From NCBI RefSeq assembly GCF_030908405.1, contig NZ_CP133089.1, positions 1,364,001 through 1,428,000 on the forward strand: a DNA stretch of 64,000 nucleotides. The letters are read 5' to 3'. The notes below the pieces were generated by a model. The model searched no databases. It saw nothing but the letters and a program-made list of their open reading frames with translations, and had not been told where the DNA came from. This document shows positions 1 to 8,229 of this stretch, piece by piece; positions within the stretch are counted from its first letter, which is position 1, and each line of letters begins with the position of its first letter. This stretch comes from Aminobacterium sp. MB27-C1 (lineage in GTDB: Bacteria > Synergistota > Synergistia > Synergistales > Aminobacteriaceae). Made by a program: the position numbers and the translations under genes.

Positions 1-186
1 GCAGTAGCCAGGCAATGAAGCTTGAATAATATCCTTTTCACTGATAAATCCAACAAGAGCGCCTAACTCATCAACAACAGGTAATCCCGTCAAATTATGC
101 TGAGAAAGAATCTCTATGGCCTCTTTCAATGTGGTATTTTCTGTTATTGAGGTCAAATCCTTATCCATAAGATCTCCAATTCGCAT
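1..186 (-). CDS. CBS-domain protein, N-terminal part (runs off left edge)
   Basis: The 62 residues visible begin at an ATG preceded by a GGAGG-like site and continue in frame to base 1, so the gene is cut by the window edge. The sequence is the first half of a CBS domain, with a typical GLPVVDELGALVGFISEKD core. CBS pairs bind adenosyl ligands such as AMP, ATP or SAM and regulate partner domains or proteins. It lies just downstream of the PfkB-like gene on the same strand (15-base gap), so the two are probably co-transcribed. Whether this is a CBS-only protein or carries another domain cannot be seen. Confidence 0.8.
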   Translation of the reverse strand, partial: MRIGDLMDKDLTSITENTTLKEAIEILSQHNLTGLPVVDELGALVGFISEKDIIQASLPGYC

Positions 187-201
187 AATTAGATGCCTCC
201 T

Positions 202-1134
202 TTAATCAAAACGCTCTAGCTGTACGCGAGGCATAAGAGCTTCAATGGCATCTCGGCTTGAAAAACCTTTTTCTACGTGCATTGCGTCTTCCCATGCACA
301 TGCCATTGCAAAACGAATTCGATCTTCTACATCCATTCCTTCTTCCGCACCGACAATGAGCCCTGTTATAAGAGCATCGGCCGTTGCAAATAAAGAAACG
401 ACTGAACGTCGATCAGCAAGAGCAAGATAGATTCCCTTAGGAGTGAAAAACACATCACCGTATACATGATAGGAAGTGATAGCCCATTCAACCCCTTGAT
501 CGTGCAACTTTGAAACGACCTTAATAATATTATCGAGAGAAGTTAACGATATACCGGAAACACGCGACATAAAACGATGGTCAATTTTAGCGATTGTAGG
601 CCCAGCTTCCAACGCAGATTGAAGAGGTAGCCCCGCAGCGTCAACAATTGTAGGGATATTATGCTCTTTTGCCATTCGGATCAATTCCCCATAAATATCC
701 TGAGGCACTCCAGGAGGTAGAGATCCACCTAAGACGAGTAATCGTGTACGTTGCAACATTCTTTGATAGTTACGAAGAAAGCGGTCGTAAGCCTCTTCAG
801 AAACATACGGGCCAGGTTCTGAAAGCCCTGTCTCAACATGACCTGTTTCGTCTATTATATAGACATTAGTGCGTGTCTCACCTTTGACATGAACGAAATT
901 TGTAGTAATTCTCTCTCTGCGCAGAACGTCACGAATATAAGCTCCATTAAAACCAGCGAGAAATCCCATAGCGGCCGACTCATATCCCAATTGAGACAGC
1001 ATCATAGAGACGTTAATGCCCTTCCCGCCGGGGGTTCGGATGGCATTTCTGGAACGGAACCAGCCACCCGGCCGAAATTCCGGAACGACAAACTCCTCAT
1101 CGACAGCGGGATTTAATGTAACCGTGACAATCAT
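202..1134 (-). CDS. PfkB-family (1-phosphofructokinase-like) carbohydrate kinase, diverged active site
   Basis: Family members of the FruK/LacC group phosphorylate sugar phosphates with ATP. The ATG at 1134 is chosen because a GGGGGGAG site sits upstream and the family start MIVTVTLNPAVD follows. The N-terminal hallmark PGGKGINVS (residues 35-43) and LGGSLPPGVP (135-144) are intact. The second signature is not: the usual GAGD anion-hole/catalytic motif reads ATAD (250-253), the nucleotide-side S-x-G-x-x-G segment reads TSYHVYGD (220-227), and the KPN-type segment is altered. The catalytic-type Asp remains. At 310 residues it has normal family length. Either a divergent kinase or a sugar-phosphate-binding relative that lost catalysis; no PTS or fructose genes are adjacent. 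Confidence 0.75.
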   Translation of the reverse strand: MIVTVTLNPAVDEEFVVPEFRPGGWFRSRNAIRTPGGKGINVSMMLSQLGYESAAMGFLAGFNGAYIRDVLRRERITTNFVHVKGETRTNVYIIDETGHVETGLSEPGPYVSEEAYDRFLRNYQRMLQRTRLLVLGGSLPPGVPQDIYGELIRMAKEHNIPTIVDAAGLPLQSALEAGPTIAKIDHRFMSRVSGISLTSLDNIIKVVSKLHDQGVEWAITSYHVYGDVFFTPKGIYLALADRRSVVSLFATADALITGLIVGAEEGMDVEDRIRFAMACAWEDAMHVEKGFSSRDAIEALMPRVQLERFD

Positions 1135-1203
1135 CAAGCTCCCCCCTATGAGATAAAAGGAAAGGTGGGATACCCCACCTTCCCTCAATTAAGTTTTATT
1201 TTA

Positions 1204-2391
1204 CTATTTAAGAAACTCAGAAAGCTCTGATGCAGAAGATATAGTCTTCTTAGAAACAATTTCACCTTTTTTAAGCTCTACAACGACAGGCATCTCACCC
1301 AATTTAAGCTTTTCAACCATGCGAGCGTTACGATAACCATCAATAATGGCAACCTTCTGCCCCGTCTCTTTGCTCATTTCTTCAACAGCGTTAGAAAGCT
1401 GAACCTGAGATTCAACGATGCTGGAATAGAAGAAAGCCACAACTCGCTCTGGATCTAAGAGTGTAGAACGAAGATGTACCTGCTCGTTAATATAGGCAGA
1501 TGCAGACATTGCTGCAACAGCACCATCACCAGCAGCAGTTACAACCTGACGAAGATGTTTGTCGCGTACGTCTCCTGCGGCAAAAATGCCTTCCACGGAT
1601 GTTTCCATATCCTCATTAGTGAGGATCCATCCGCCTTTCTTAGCATCTACAAGGCCACGGATACATTCATCATGTGGGGCCTGTCCAACAAAAATGAACA
1701 CACCTGCTACAGGAAGGTTGGAAATTTCGCCCGTTTTTACATTTTTCAATACAAGGTTCTCAACCATCCCGTCGCCTTCGATTTTTTCTACTACGCTATT
1801 CCAAATAGGAACGATTTTAGGGTTGGAAAGAGTTCTTTCCGTAGCAGCTCTATCAGCTCTGAAAGCATCTCTACGGTGAATGATAGATACTTTAGAAGCA
1901 AAGTTGGTAAGATAGCATGCTTCTTCTACGGCTGTGTTTCCACCACCGACAACTGCTATCTCCTGATCTTCAAAAAAGGCTCCGTCACAAACAGCACAAT
2001 AGCTCACGCCACCACCAATGTGCTCGGCTTCACCTTCACAACCAAGTCTTCTAAAGTAAGCTCCTGTCGCAAGAATAATCGCCTCTGCTTCGATTTCGCC
2101 TTTGTCTGTGACGACTATTTTGCTACCATCACGAACCTCGATTTTCTGAACATCTGCATCACGAAATTCAGTATTGAATTTCTCTGCATGCTCTCTAAAC
2201 ATTACTCCTAATTCCTGACCGGAAGCATGTGCTACACCAGGCCAGTTTTCAATTTCGGCAGTAATATTAATCTGACCACCGGCTACTCCTTTTTCAATAA
2301 GAAGTACGTCAAGTCCAGCCCTACGACCATAAATAGCCGAGGTTAGACCAGCGGGCCCAGCTCCGATGATCACGAGCTCTCTCTTTTCCAT
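1204..2391 (-). CDS. trxB: Thioredoxin reductase with C-terminal thioredoxin-like domain lacking CxxC
   Basis: Residues 1-305 form a standard flavin-dependent, low-molecular-weight thioredoxin reductase: GAGPAG dinucleotide fold at 10-15, redox-active CAVC at 132-135, NADPH-site GGGNTA at 149-154 and FAD-site AAGDVRDK at 271-278. It would pass electrons from NADPH to thioredoxin in the cytoplasm. The protein is 395 residues rather than about 310. Residues 312-395 look like a thioredoxin fold (VVAFFYSS strand, later EMPVVVELKKGE with a cis-proline position), but the place where WCGPC should be reads YSSIVES, without cysteines. No separate trxA lies next to it. A GAGGAGG Shine-Dalgarno precedes the ATG. 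The reductase call is firm; the thioredoxin-like reading of the tail is inference from pattern. Confidence 0.93.
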   Translation of the reverse strand: MEKRELVIIGAGPAGLTSAIYGRRAGLDVLLIEKGVAGGQINITAEIENWPGVAHASGQELGVMFREHAEKFNTEFRDADVQKIEVRDGSKIVVTDKGEIEAEAIILATGAYFRRLGCEGEAEHIGGGVSYCAVCDGAFFEDQEIAVVGGGNTAVEEACYLTNFASKVSIIHRRDAFRADRAATERTLSNPKIVPIWNSVVEKIEGDGMVENLVLKNVKTGEISNLPVAGVFIFVGQAPHDECIRGLVDAKKGGWILTNEDMETSVEGIFAAGDVRDKHLRQVVTAAGDGAVAAMSASAYINEQVHLRSTLLDPERVVAFFYSSIVESQVQLSNAVEEMSKETGQKVAIIDGYRNARMVEKLKLGEMPVVVELKKGEIVSKKTISSASELSEFLK

Positions 2392-2473
2392 TCCAACATC
2401 TCCTCCTCGTTCGTTGTAACTCTATCCAAAAACGGAATAATATATATTTGATCTTAATAGATCACTTGCGTCA

Positions 2474-3316
2474 TTATACACGACACCAAACGCCTATGCG
2501 ATAAAATCCTTGCAAATCTTTAACCAGCCGTACAAAACGCAACGCTATCGTTTCGTATGCAGCCAAATAACGTGCTTGGTCGTCATCTCCCATTTCCATA
2601 ACTAAATGTCCACCAGAAGAAAGCCATAGAGGACTTTTTTCCATGAGCTTCTTATAAAAAAACAATCCATCATGCCCTCCATCAAGAGCTATTTGAGGTT
2701 CATATAAAGCAACTTCGTCCATAAGCCCCTTAATTGCAGATGTAGGAATATACGGAGGATTGCTAATTACAAGTCCTAAGCTCTTTTCTGGCACAGGAAC
2801 ATCCTCTATATCACGGGAATGCCACAAAAGACAACGTTGCAATAAACCATATTTTTTTAAATTCTTCCACGCCCATTTTAAGGCTTTAGGAGAGGCATCT
2901 ACAGCAATACCATTCGCCAAAGGCCTTTCTAATAGAAGAGTGGATGCAATACAACCACTGCCAGTTCCCCAATCCAGAAAGGTACCTCCACTAAAATATC
3001 GAAGAGCTTCTTCCACTAGAAGCTCTGTCTCTGGACGAGGGACAAGACAACCTTGACCAACGGAAAAATCCCTTCCCCAAAAGCTCTCGTACCCTATTAT
3101 ATACTGCAAAGGTTCTCTTTTTATACGTCTTTCCACCATTTTTTCCAGACAGAATATTTCTTCTTCAGAGAGAGATGTCCTCCAAAGATTAAGCCAAAGC
3201 TGAGAACGAGCTATGCCTTTCAGAGAACATAACAACCATTCGGCTTCGTTTTCTGCTCCTTCTATGCCTGCATCTCTTAAGCGCGTTGCCACATTCTGTC
3301 TAGTCTGGTAAAGCAA
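2474..3316 (-). CDS. prmC: Peptide chain release factor N5-glutamine methyltransferase
   Basis: PrmC methylates the glutamine of the GGQ loop in RF1/RF2 using SAM, raising termination efficiency. Seen: VPRPETELL (92-100), SAM motif I FLDWGTGSGCIA (113-124) and the diagnostic NPPYI (186-190); 280 residues is normal. The gene follows prfA, its substrate, by 18 bases, which supports the call. The start codon is TTG with only a weak ribosome site, so translation is probably coupled to prfA. Confidence 0.93.
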   Translation of the reverse strand: MLYQTRQNVATRLRDAGIEGAENEAEWLLCSLKGIARSQLWLNLWRTSLSEEEIFCLEKMVERRIKREPLQYIIGYESFWGRDFSVGQGCLVPRPETELLVEEALRYFSGGTFLDWGTGSGCIASTLLLERPLANGIAVDASPKALKWAWKNLKKYGLLQRCLLWHSRDIEDVPVPEKSLGLVISNPPYIPTSAIKGLMDEVALYEPQIALDGGHDGLFFYKKLMEKSPLWLSSGGHLVMEMGDDDQARYLAAYETIALRFVRLVKDLQGFYRIGVWCRV

Positions 3317-3334
3317 TTCTTGATTATGTATTGT

Positions 3335-4411
3335 CTATACCCTCTCTAATTTTTGTAATCTTTCAGTCTGGTCTGCCATTGTTATGGCATCGATCATCTC
3401 GTATAAATCACCATCAAGATATTGATCAAGTTTGTAAAGGGTTACCCCTATCCGATGATCTGTAATTCTGTTTTGCGGGTAATTATATGTCCTAATGCGT
3501 TCTGAGCGGTCACCAGAGCCAATTTGCCCTCGGCGTTCTTCCGCCAGTTCTTCTGCTTTCTTTCCACTCTCAAGATCATAGAGCTTCGCTCGAAGATACA
3601 TCATGGCTTTAGCTCTATTCTTTATCTGCGATCTCTCATCTTGGCATGTTACAACAATACCTGTGGGAAGGTGTGTAATTCGAACAGCAGAATCTGTCAT
3701 ATTAACATGCTGCCCCCCGGCTCCGCTTGAACGATATGTATCTATTTTCAAGTCTTCAGAGCGAATCTCCACATCAACAGCTTCTACCTCTGGCAAAACT
3801 GCCACTGTCGCTGTTGAAGTATGGATACGACCACCAGCTTCTGTTACGGGAACTCGCTGAACACGATGGACTCCACTTTCAAATTTCAATTTACTGAAAG
3901 CACCATTCCCATCGATTTTAAAGACAATTTCTTTCAAACCGCCAATCCCCGTTTCGTTTGATTGAATGACTTCTATTTTCCATCCCTCTCGTTCACAAAA
4001 ACGACTGTACATACGATACAGGTCAGCACCAAAGAGAGCAGCTTCTTCTCCTCCCGCTCCGCCACGTATCTCCATAATGACACTTTTTTCATCATTCGGA
4101 TCAACAGGCAATAACAGAACATGAAGTTCTTTACGAATCTCCTCCAAGAGAGGCTCTTTCTCTTTAACCTCTTCTCGTGCAAGTTCCTGCATCTCTTCAT
4201 CCCCAGAATGGAAAAGGGATTTTGCTTCATCAATATCGTTCTTTATTTTTTTATATTCTCTATATTTTGCTACTGTAGCCTCTATTCGTGAGTGCCTTTT
4301 TGCAAGTTTCTGCATTTCCTTAGGATTACTGGCAATAGCCAAGTCAGACATTTTCTTTTCTAAATCGACAAACGACTGTTCTATTTCGTCAAGTTTACTC
4401 TCTAGATTCAT
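3335..4411 (-). CDS. prfA: Peptide chain release factor 1
   Basis: RF1 reads UAA and UAG stop codons and triggers peptide release. The GGQ motif is at 232-234 within [10 protein letters not shown]. The PxT tripeptide PVT (188-190) that reads stop codons marks RF1 rather than RF2 (which has SPF). Length 358 residues, typical. Its start overlaps the end of the DUF1385 gene by 17 bases and prmC follows, the arrangement known from many Firmicutes and their relatives. Confidence 0.97.
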   Translation of the reverse strand: MNLESKLDEIEQSFVDLEKKMSDLAIASNPKEMQKLAKRHSRIEATVAKYREYKKIKNDIDEAKSLFHSGDEEMQELAREEVKEKEPLLEEIRKELHVLLLPVDPNDEKSVIMEIRGGAGGEEAALFGADLYRMYSRFCEREGWKIEVIQSNETGIGGLKEIVFKIDGNGAFSKLKFESGVHRVQRVPVTEAGGRIHTSTATVAVLPEVEAVDVEIRSEDLKIDTYRSSGAGGQHVNMTDSAVRITHLPTGIVVTCQDERSQIKNRAKAMMYLRAKLYDLESGKKAEELAEERRGQIGSGDRSERIRTYNYPQNRITDHRIGVTLYKLDQYLDGDLYEMIDAITMADQTERLQKLERV

Positions 4412-5306
4412 TCAATTCTTCACCTCCGGAATAATCAGACAAAGGCCTACCTAACGCTTCTTCAAGAGCAGCTATTGCAACTTCTATCTGCTCTACACTA
4501 GGTTCTCTTGTCGTTAGATATTGAAAAGATAAAGCAGGCCAAAGTATAATTGTTCCCAACTTTTTTATAGACGATGCTGCCCGTATGACTTCATACGATA
4601 ACCCTATAACCAATGGGAGCAGCAATACTCTCATCATTATTTTCCACAATAAACCACCGTGCCCTGCAACAGAAAAAACTATAATGCTCACTATGACAAC
4701 AATCAAGAGGAAAGATGTACCACAACGAGGATGGATTCGAGAGTAGGTTAAAACCTGCTCTGGGGTCATGTCTGCTCCAGCTTCAAAAGCATTAATAGTC
4801 TTATGCTCTGCTCCATGATACCGAAAAACTTGCCTTATGTCTTTCCACAAGCCAATTCCTGCAACGTAGACAACAAAGAAAGCTCCTCGCAGCAATCCCT
4901 CTAATATATTCTTAGAAAAAGCAGAAAGATTCCAAAAATCCCCTCCCTGTTGTGCAAGCCAAACAGGGAGAGCCACAAAAACGCCTACGACAGCAATAAG
5001 AGCGACGGCTACAGACCCAGCAAACTCTAATGGCGTAATTGCTTCTTCCTCGCCCAAGGCCAATTGGGCAGAACGATTCAAAGCCCGTATTCCAATTTTC
5101 AACATTTCAAACATGGTGATAAGACCGCGGATTATCGGACATTTCCACCAAAAGGAGGCAGATCGTAAGACAGCATCCCAATGTTCCTTGTATATTTCGC
5201 CATCCTGTTGGCGTACGGCAAGCCCCCATCTTTGAGGACCACGCATTAAAACACCCTCTATAACGGCTTGTCCTCCCACAGGCATACGTTTATTTTCAGA
5301 ACTCAA
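4395..5306 (-). CDS. DUF1385 family multi-pass membrane protein
   Basis: This is the uncharacterised membrane protein that commonly sits between rpmE and prfA. The TTG at 5306 is chosen because AAGGAGGAG lies 5-8 bases upstream and this placement clears the thyX stop; a downstream ATG at 5285 is the alternative. Seen: the conserved N-terminal [14 protein letters not shown], several hydrophobic helices (roughly residues 75-110, 125-155, 200-245), and the family motif [15 protein letters not shown] in a loop. Function unknown. About 303 residues. Confidence 0.85.
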   Translation of the reverse strand: MSSENKRMPVGGQAVIEGVLMRGPQRWGLAVRQQDGEIYKEHWDAVLRSASFWWKCPIIRGLITMFEMLKIGIRALNRSAQLALGEEEAITPLEFAGSVAVALIAVVGVFVALPVWLAQQGGDFWNLSAFSKNILEGLLRGAFFVVYVAGIGLWKDIRQVFRYHGAEHKTINAFEAGADMTPEQVLTYSRIHPRCGTSFLLIVVIVSIIVFSVAGHGGLLWKIMMRVLLLPLVIGLSYEVIRAASSIKKLGTIILWPALSFQYLTTREPSVEQIEVAIAALEEALGRPLSDYSGGEELNESRE

Positions 5307-5308
5307 AA

Positions 5309-6004
5309 TTACTCCTCCTTGAGAAGTTCCTCCATGGAGTGAAAGGGATGTCCGCAAGGACGGGCTTCGTTACATTTACCATTCACAACACAGGAAGGAC
5401 CTGCAAGATTAAAAATAACAGGGGCTACTTTTTGAACTTCCCGGAGCATTCCACGAGCAACATCCTGTATTTCCCATTGGGCCCGTCGACAAAGCCTTAA
5501 AGCAAAGAAATGATGAAGTTCTCTCGCGTTCATAGTCATTACAAGACTCGTTGTCCATCCATGAGGCAAAATATATCGAGCGTCTTCCTTGGGAATTCCC
5601 CGTTTAACGAGATCAAGGTAGGTACAGTGGGAGGCCCTTACCTGATCAAGAAACATTTGTTCAGCCTCTTTGTCAGCAGCTATCGTTGGCGGCACAACTA
5701 CATCTGGTTGTGTCATGGATACATAACGTTGGCTTCTCTGACTATAACTCGCAATTCGATGACGCACGAGCTGATGACTAGTAACCCTGCTCATTCCATC
5801 AAGAGAAAATGTGAAAGACGCATGTTCAAAAGGAGAGTTATGTCCACTTTTTCGCAGGTGTAAAAGTAACGATTCTACAGAAGAGGAATCTTGCTCTTTC
5901 ATTATCGATCCCGCTGGAATATCACTATAACAAAGACGGGCTGCAGCAGCCACAATTCTGTCAGGATCTGGAGTATACCCCAACAACGTTACATGACATT
6001 TCAC
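5309..6004 (-). CDS. thyX: FAD-dependent thymidylate synthase
   Basis: ThyX makes dTMP from dUMP using methylene-tetrahydrofolate with flavin hydride transfer, replacing ThyA. The signature RHRxxSxxxxSxR is present as RHRIASYSQRSQR (81-93). Length 231 residues, normal. It stands between rpmE and the DUF1385 gene on the same strand; the dUTPase gene near 25 kb supplies dUMP to the same pathway. No thyA is visible in the window. Confidence 0.96.
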   Translation of the reverse strand: MKCHVTLLGYTPDPDRIVAAAARLCYSDIPAGSIMKEQDSSSVESLLLHLRKSGHNSPFEHASFTFSLDGMSRVTSHQLVRHRIASYSQRSQRYVSMTQPDVVVPPTIAADKEAEQMFLDQVRASHCTYLDLVKRGIPKEDARYILPHGWTTSLVMTMNARELHHFFALRLCRRAQWEIQDVARGMLREVQKVAPVIFNLAGPSCVVNGKCNEARPCGHPFHSMEELLKEE

Positions 6005-6041
6005 GAACGCATCAGCTCCTATCCATAACTAAAGAACATGT

Positions 6042-6064
6042 AAAAAAGGGGAGCCTCGCTCCCC
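6042..6064 (-). terminator. Rho-independent terminator after rpmE
   Basis: On the minus strand a 7-bp GGGGAGC / GCTCCCC stem with a 3-base loop is followed directly by six T. It lies just past the rpmE stop and separates rpmE from thyX, so thyX is transcribed either by readthrough or from its own promoter. Confidence 0.85.
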
Positions 6065-6067
6065 TTC

Positions 6068-6307
6068 TTACTCTTCGCCTTCTGTGTCGCGCTGTCCGTA
6101 ATTGATTCCTTCGTACTTTTTACGGAATTTCTCAAGGCGACCAGCTTCACTTGCCACCCTACTTCCCTTCTTACCTGTGTAAAAAGGGTGGCACTCAGAA
6201 CAAACACCCACGCGGATTTCAGAAGAAGTAGAACGGGTAGTAAACGTATTGCCACACGCACACGTTACAACACATTCTTTATAATCGGGATGTATCCCTT
6301 TTTTCAT
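6068..6307 (-). CDS. rpmE: 50S ribosomal protein L31 (zinc-type)
   Basis: Begins MKKGIHPDY, the family start, with a GGAGGTG site upstream. Four zinc-ligand positions of the C+ form are present (CACG near 16-19 and CSEC near 37-40), so this is the zinc-containing paralogue. 79 residues, with a short acidic tail beyond the usual end. It has its own promoter and terminator. Confidence 0.97.
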   Translation of the reverse strand: MKKGIHPDYKECVVTCACGNTFTTRSTSSEIRVGVCSECHPFYTGKKGSRVASEAGRLEKFRKKYEGINYGQRDTEGEE

Positions 6308-6352
6308 CTATGTTGCACCTCCAAAAGACATTTCTTTACTGAACAAATATGC

Positions 6353-6381
6353 ACTTTACCATATGAAATAAAGACATGCAA
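6353..6381 (-). promoter_or_regulatory. Promoter of rpmE
   Basis: TTGCAT (6376-6381), a 17-base spacer and TAAAGT (6353-6358) on the minus strand, about 45 bases upstream of the rpmE start and just after the hutP-like stop codon. Confidence 0.6.
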
Positions 6382-6389
6382 GCAAATAT

Positions 6390-6899
6390 TTAGATATGCA
6401 TAACGCCAAGACCGCACCTCTCGTGATGCGCCACTGCATGATAAGCAGTATCCCCCATAACTGCAACGGCAATCCAACGTTCATTGCGAACTATTGCTAT
6501 TTTAGCACCTACACTTGCTTCAAGCATCCCTACAGTCAAAAAACCTTCAAGAGCCTCTACTGCAGCATGCATTAGAGCATGCATTTCATTTCTTGTTTTA
6601 TCAACTACACCAGCATTCAAAGACGCACCGACAAGAGCACGGGTTACCTTTTGAGGAAGATCTCCGGCAAGCCCCCCGACTTCTGTTGCTACAGATCTCC
6701 AACCATATTGTGCTAACTCGCGTTTAAGTGCATTTTCTGCATCTGATGTAGTTGTAGACGCCAAAAGCAAGGCTGCACGACCCACTTGATTCTCGTCATT
6801 CAAATGAACCTGAATGGTGAGCTCAAGATCAATACCTCCGCGTAAAGTTTCAATGTCATCATCCACTTTTTCTTCTTCCTCCGCGACCCCCTCCGCCAT
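6390..6899 (-). CDS. HutP-family RNA-binding antiterminator homologue
   Basis: In Bacillus, HutP binds L-histidine and Mg2+ and then the hut mRNA, preventing termination. The C-terminal 110 residues match HutP closely in order and spacing: HALMHAAVEAL (His107 and His111, the positions that bind metal in HutP), a HHE triplet (158-160) and the family ending GLGVMHI. An acidic stretch (about residues 2-16) precedes the domain. The ATG at 6899 is chosen for its AGGAGG site 8 bases upstream; an ATG at 6941 would add 14 residues. Upstream, TATAGT at 6975-6980 with a TG extended element is a possible -10. No hut genes are nearby, so the target RNA is unknown. Membership is recognised by pattern and is fairly sure; the function here is not. 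Confidence 0.8.
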   Translation of the reverse strand: MAEGVAEEEEKVDDDIETLRGGIDLELTIQVHLNDENQVGRAALLLASTTTSDAENALKRELAQYGWRSVATEVGGLAGDLPQKVTRALVGASLNAGVVDKTRNEMHALMHAAVEALEGFLTVGMLEASVGAKIAIVRNERWIAVAVMGDTAYHAVAHHERCGLGVMHI

Positions 6900-7059
6900 A
6901 AGAAGTTCCTCCTGGTTGTTAAATATTTTTTTCCACAGCATCTTAGGACATCTCCCCTCTCAGATACTCATTTTACTATAGCATATTTAATGAAAAACCA
7001 GACTTCTGTTTAAGTCGTCTTAATAATTCTCGAAAAAATCTTGAAAAACCTTACTATTC

Positions 7060-7088
7060 TTGATACTCTTCCAAAAGAGCTTTATACT
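7060..7088 (+). promoter_or_regulatory. Strong sigma-70-type promoter for the TAXI receptor gene
   Basis: TTGATA (7060-7065), exactly 17 bases, then TATACT (7083-7088). It leaves a leader of about 105 bases ahead of the ATG at 7201. The leader contains a GGGG/CCCC mini-hairpin near 7110-7122 and a purine-rich ribosome site; I recognise no riboswitch in it. Confidence 0.75.
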
Positions 7089-7200
7089 AATATGAAATAT
7101 AATCTGGAAAGGGGGTGCCCCGTAAGAATTTTTCCTTATTTCTAAAGAGAATATCGTTTCAAAAAGGAGCCAAAAAACTTTTTGAGGGGGAATGGGAAAT

Positions 7201-8166
7201 ATGATGAAGAAAACAATGGTTTTCGCAACTGTGTTGTGTCTTTTGTTCGCTGTCTTTGCCGGAGCCGCCTCTGCAAAGACATTCGTTTCTATCGCTACTG
7301 GTGGTACTGGTGGTACCTACTATCCTCTAGGCGGCGGTATTGCTGACATTTTGACTCGGCATCTTGAAGATGTACAGGTAACATCAGAAACGGGAAATGC
7401 CTCTGTCGCAAATATCAACCTTCTCGGAACCCACCAGATTGAAATGGTTTTCGCGCAAAACGATATCACTTATTGGGCCGCAAAAGGAATGGGCCCTTTC
7501 AAAAAAGGCGCCTATGACAACATTCGAGTAATGGCTTCTCTTTACCCAGAACACGTCCATTGTATTACCCTTAAAGGGCACGGAGTAAACGACATTATGG
7601 ATATTAAAGGTAAGAGAGTTTCTGTTGGTGCACCAGGTTCCGGAGTACAGGGCGATGTTTCCGCAATACTTAACGCAGCTAATATTAAGTACAGCGATAT
7701 GAAAACAGACTTCCTCGACTTCAACAATACGACTCAGCGTTTTAAAGACGGCCAGCTTGATGTCGGTTTTGTCGTAGCGGGATATCCAACTTCTTCCATT
7801 ATGGATCTCGCAACAATGCATGATGTCGACCTCGTTGAGTTCAATGACGATTTCCTTAATAAACTTGTTACAGAGTACCCATATTTTGTAAAGAGTGTTA
7901 TTCCCGCAGGGACATATCAGGGAGTAGACCGTGACGTTAAGACCCCTGCCGTAATGGCCCTTCTTGTCTGCGATGCAGATCTTCCAGAAGATCTCGTTTA
8001 TCGCATGACAAAAGCTCTTTGGGATAACATTGAAGAACTTCGCCCAATCCATGCTAAAGCTCAACTTATTACTCTTGAAACAGCTCTTGATGGTGTCTCT
8101 GTACCTCTTCATAACGGTGCAGCACGATTTTATAAAGAAAAGGGAATGACTATCCCTAAGTTCTAA
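7201..8166 (+). CDS. TAXI-family TRAP transporter solute receptor
   Basis: Periplasmic receptor of the TRAP-associated extracytoplasmic immunogenic family, which delivers organic acids or amino acids (often glutamate-like ligands) to a fused TRAP permease. Seen: a signal peptide (MKK, hydrophobic run, cleavage near GAASA-KTF), the family opening FVSIATGGTGGTYYPLGGGIA, and the C-terminal helix region. 321 residues. The ATG at 7201 lies 7-10 bases after GAGGGGG; an ATG at 7192 is too close to that site. It has its own promoter and terminator and no TRAP permease beside it, so its membrane partner must be encoded elsewhere. Confidence 0.92.
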   Translation: MMKKTMVFATVLCLLFAVFAGAASAKTFVSIATGGTGGTYYPLGGGIADILTRHLEDVQVTSETGNASVANINLLGTHQIEMVFAQNDITYWAAKGMGPFKKGAYDNIRVMASLYPEHVHCITLKGHGVNDIMDIKGKRVSVGAPGSGVQGDVSAILNAANIKYSDMKTDFLDFNNTTQRFKDGQLDVGFVVAGYPTSSIMDLATMHDVDLVEFNDDFLNKLVTEYPYFVKSVIPAGTYQGVDRDVKTPAVMALLVCDADLPEDLVYRMTKALWDNIEELRPIHAKAQLITLETALDGVSVPLHNGAARFYKEKGMTIPKF

Positions 8167-8182
8167 GAAAAGAATAGACAAT

Positions 8183-8220
8183 AAAAAACTGGAGCTTTAT
8201 GAAAAGCTCCAGTTTTTTTA
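8183..8220. terminator. Bidirectional rho-independent terminator
   Basis: A perfect 16-bp stem (AAAAAACTGGAGCTTT with its complement) around a 4-base ATGA loop. T-runs on both strands let it end both the plus-strand TAXI gene and the convergent minus-strand alaX-like gene. Confidence 0.92.
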
Positions 8221-8229
8221 TTTTATATT

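Noticed and set aside
1474-2211. A 245-codon open frame opposite trxB
   Set aside because: No recognisable domain, no ribosome site and fully antisense to a conserved enzyme; it is a shadow frame.
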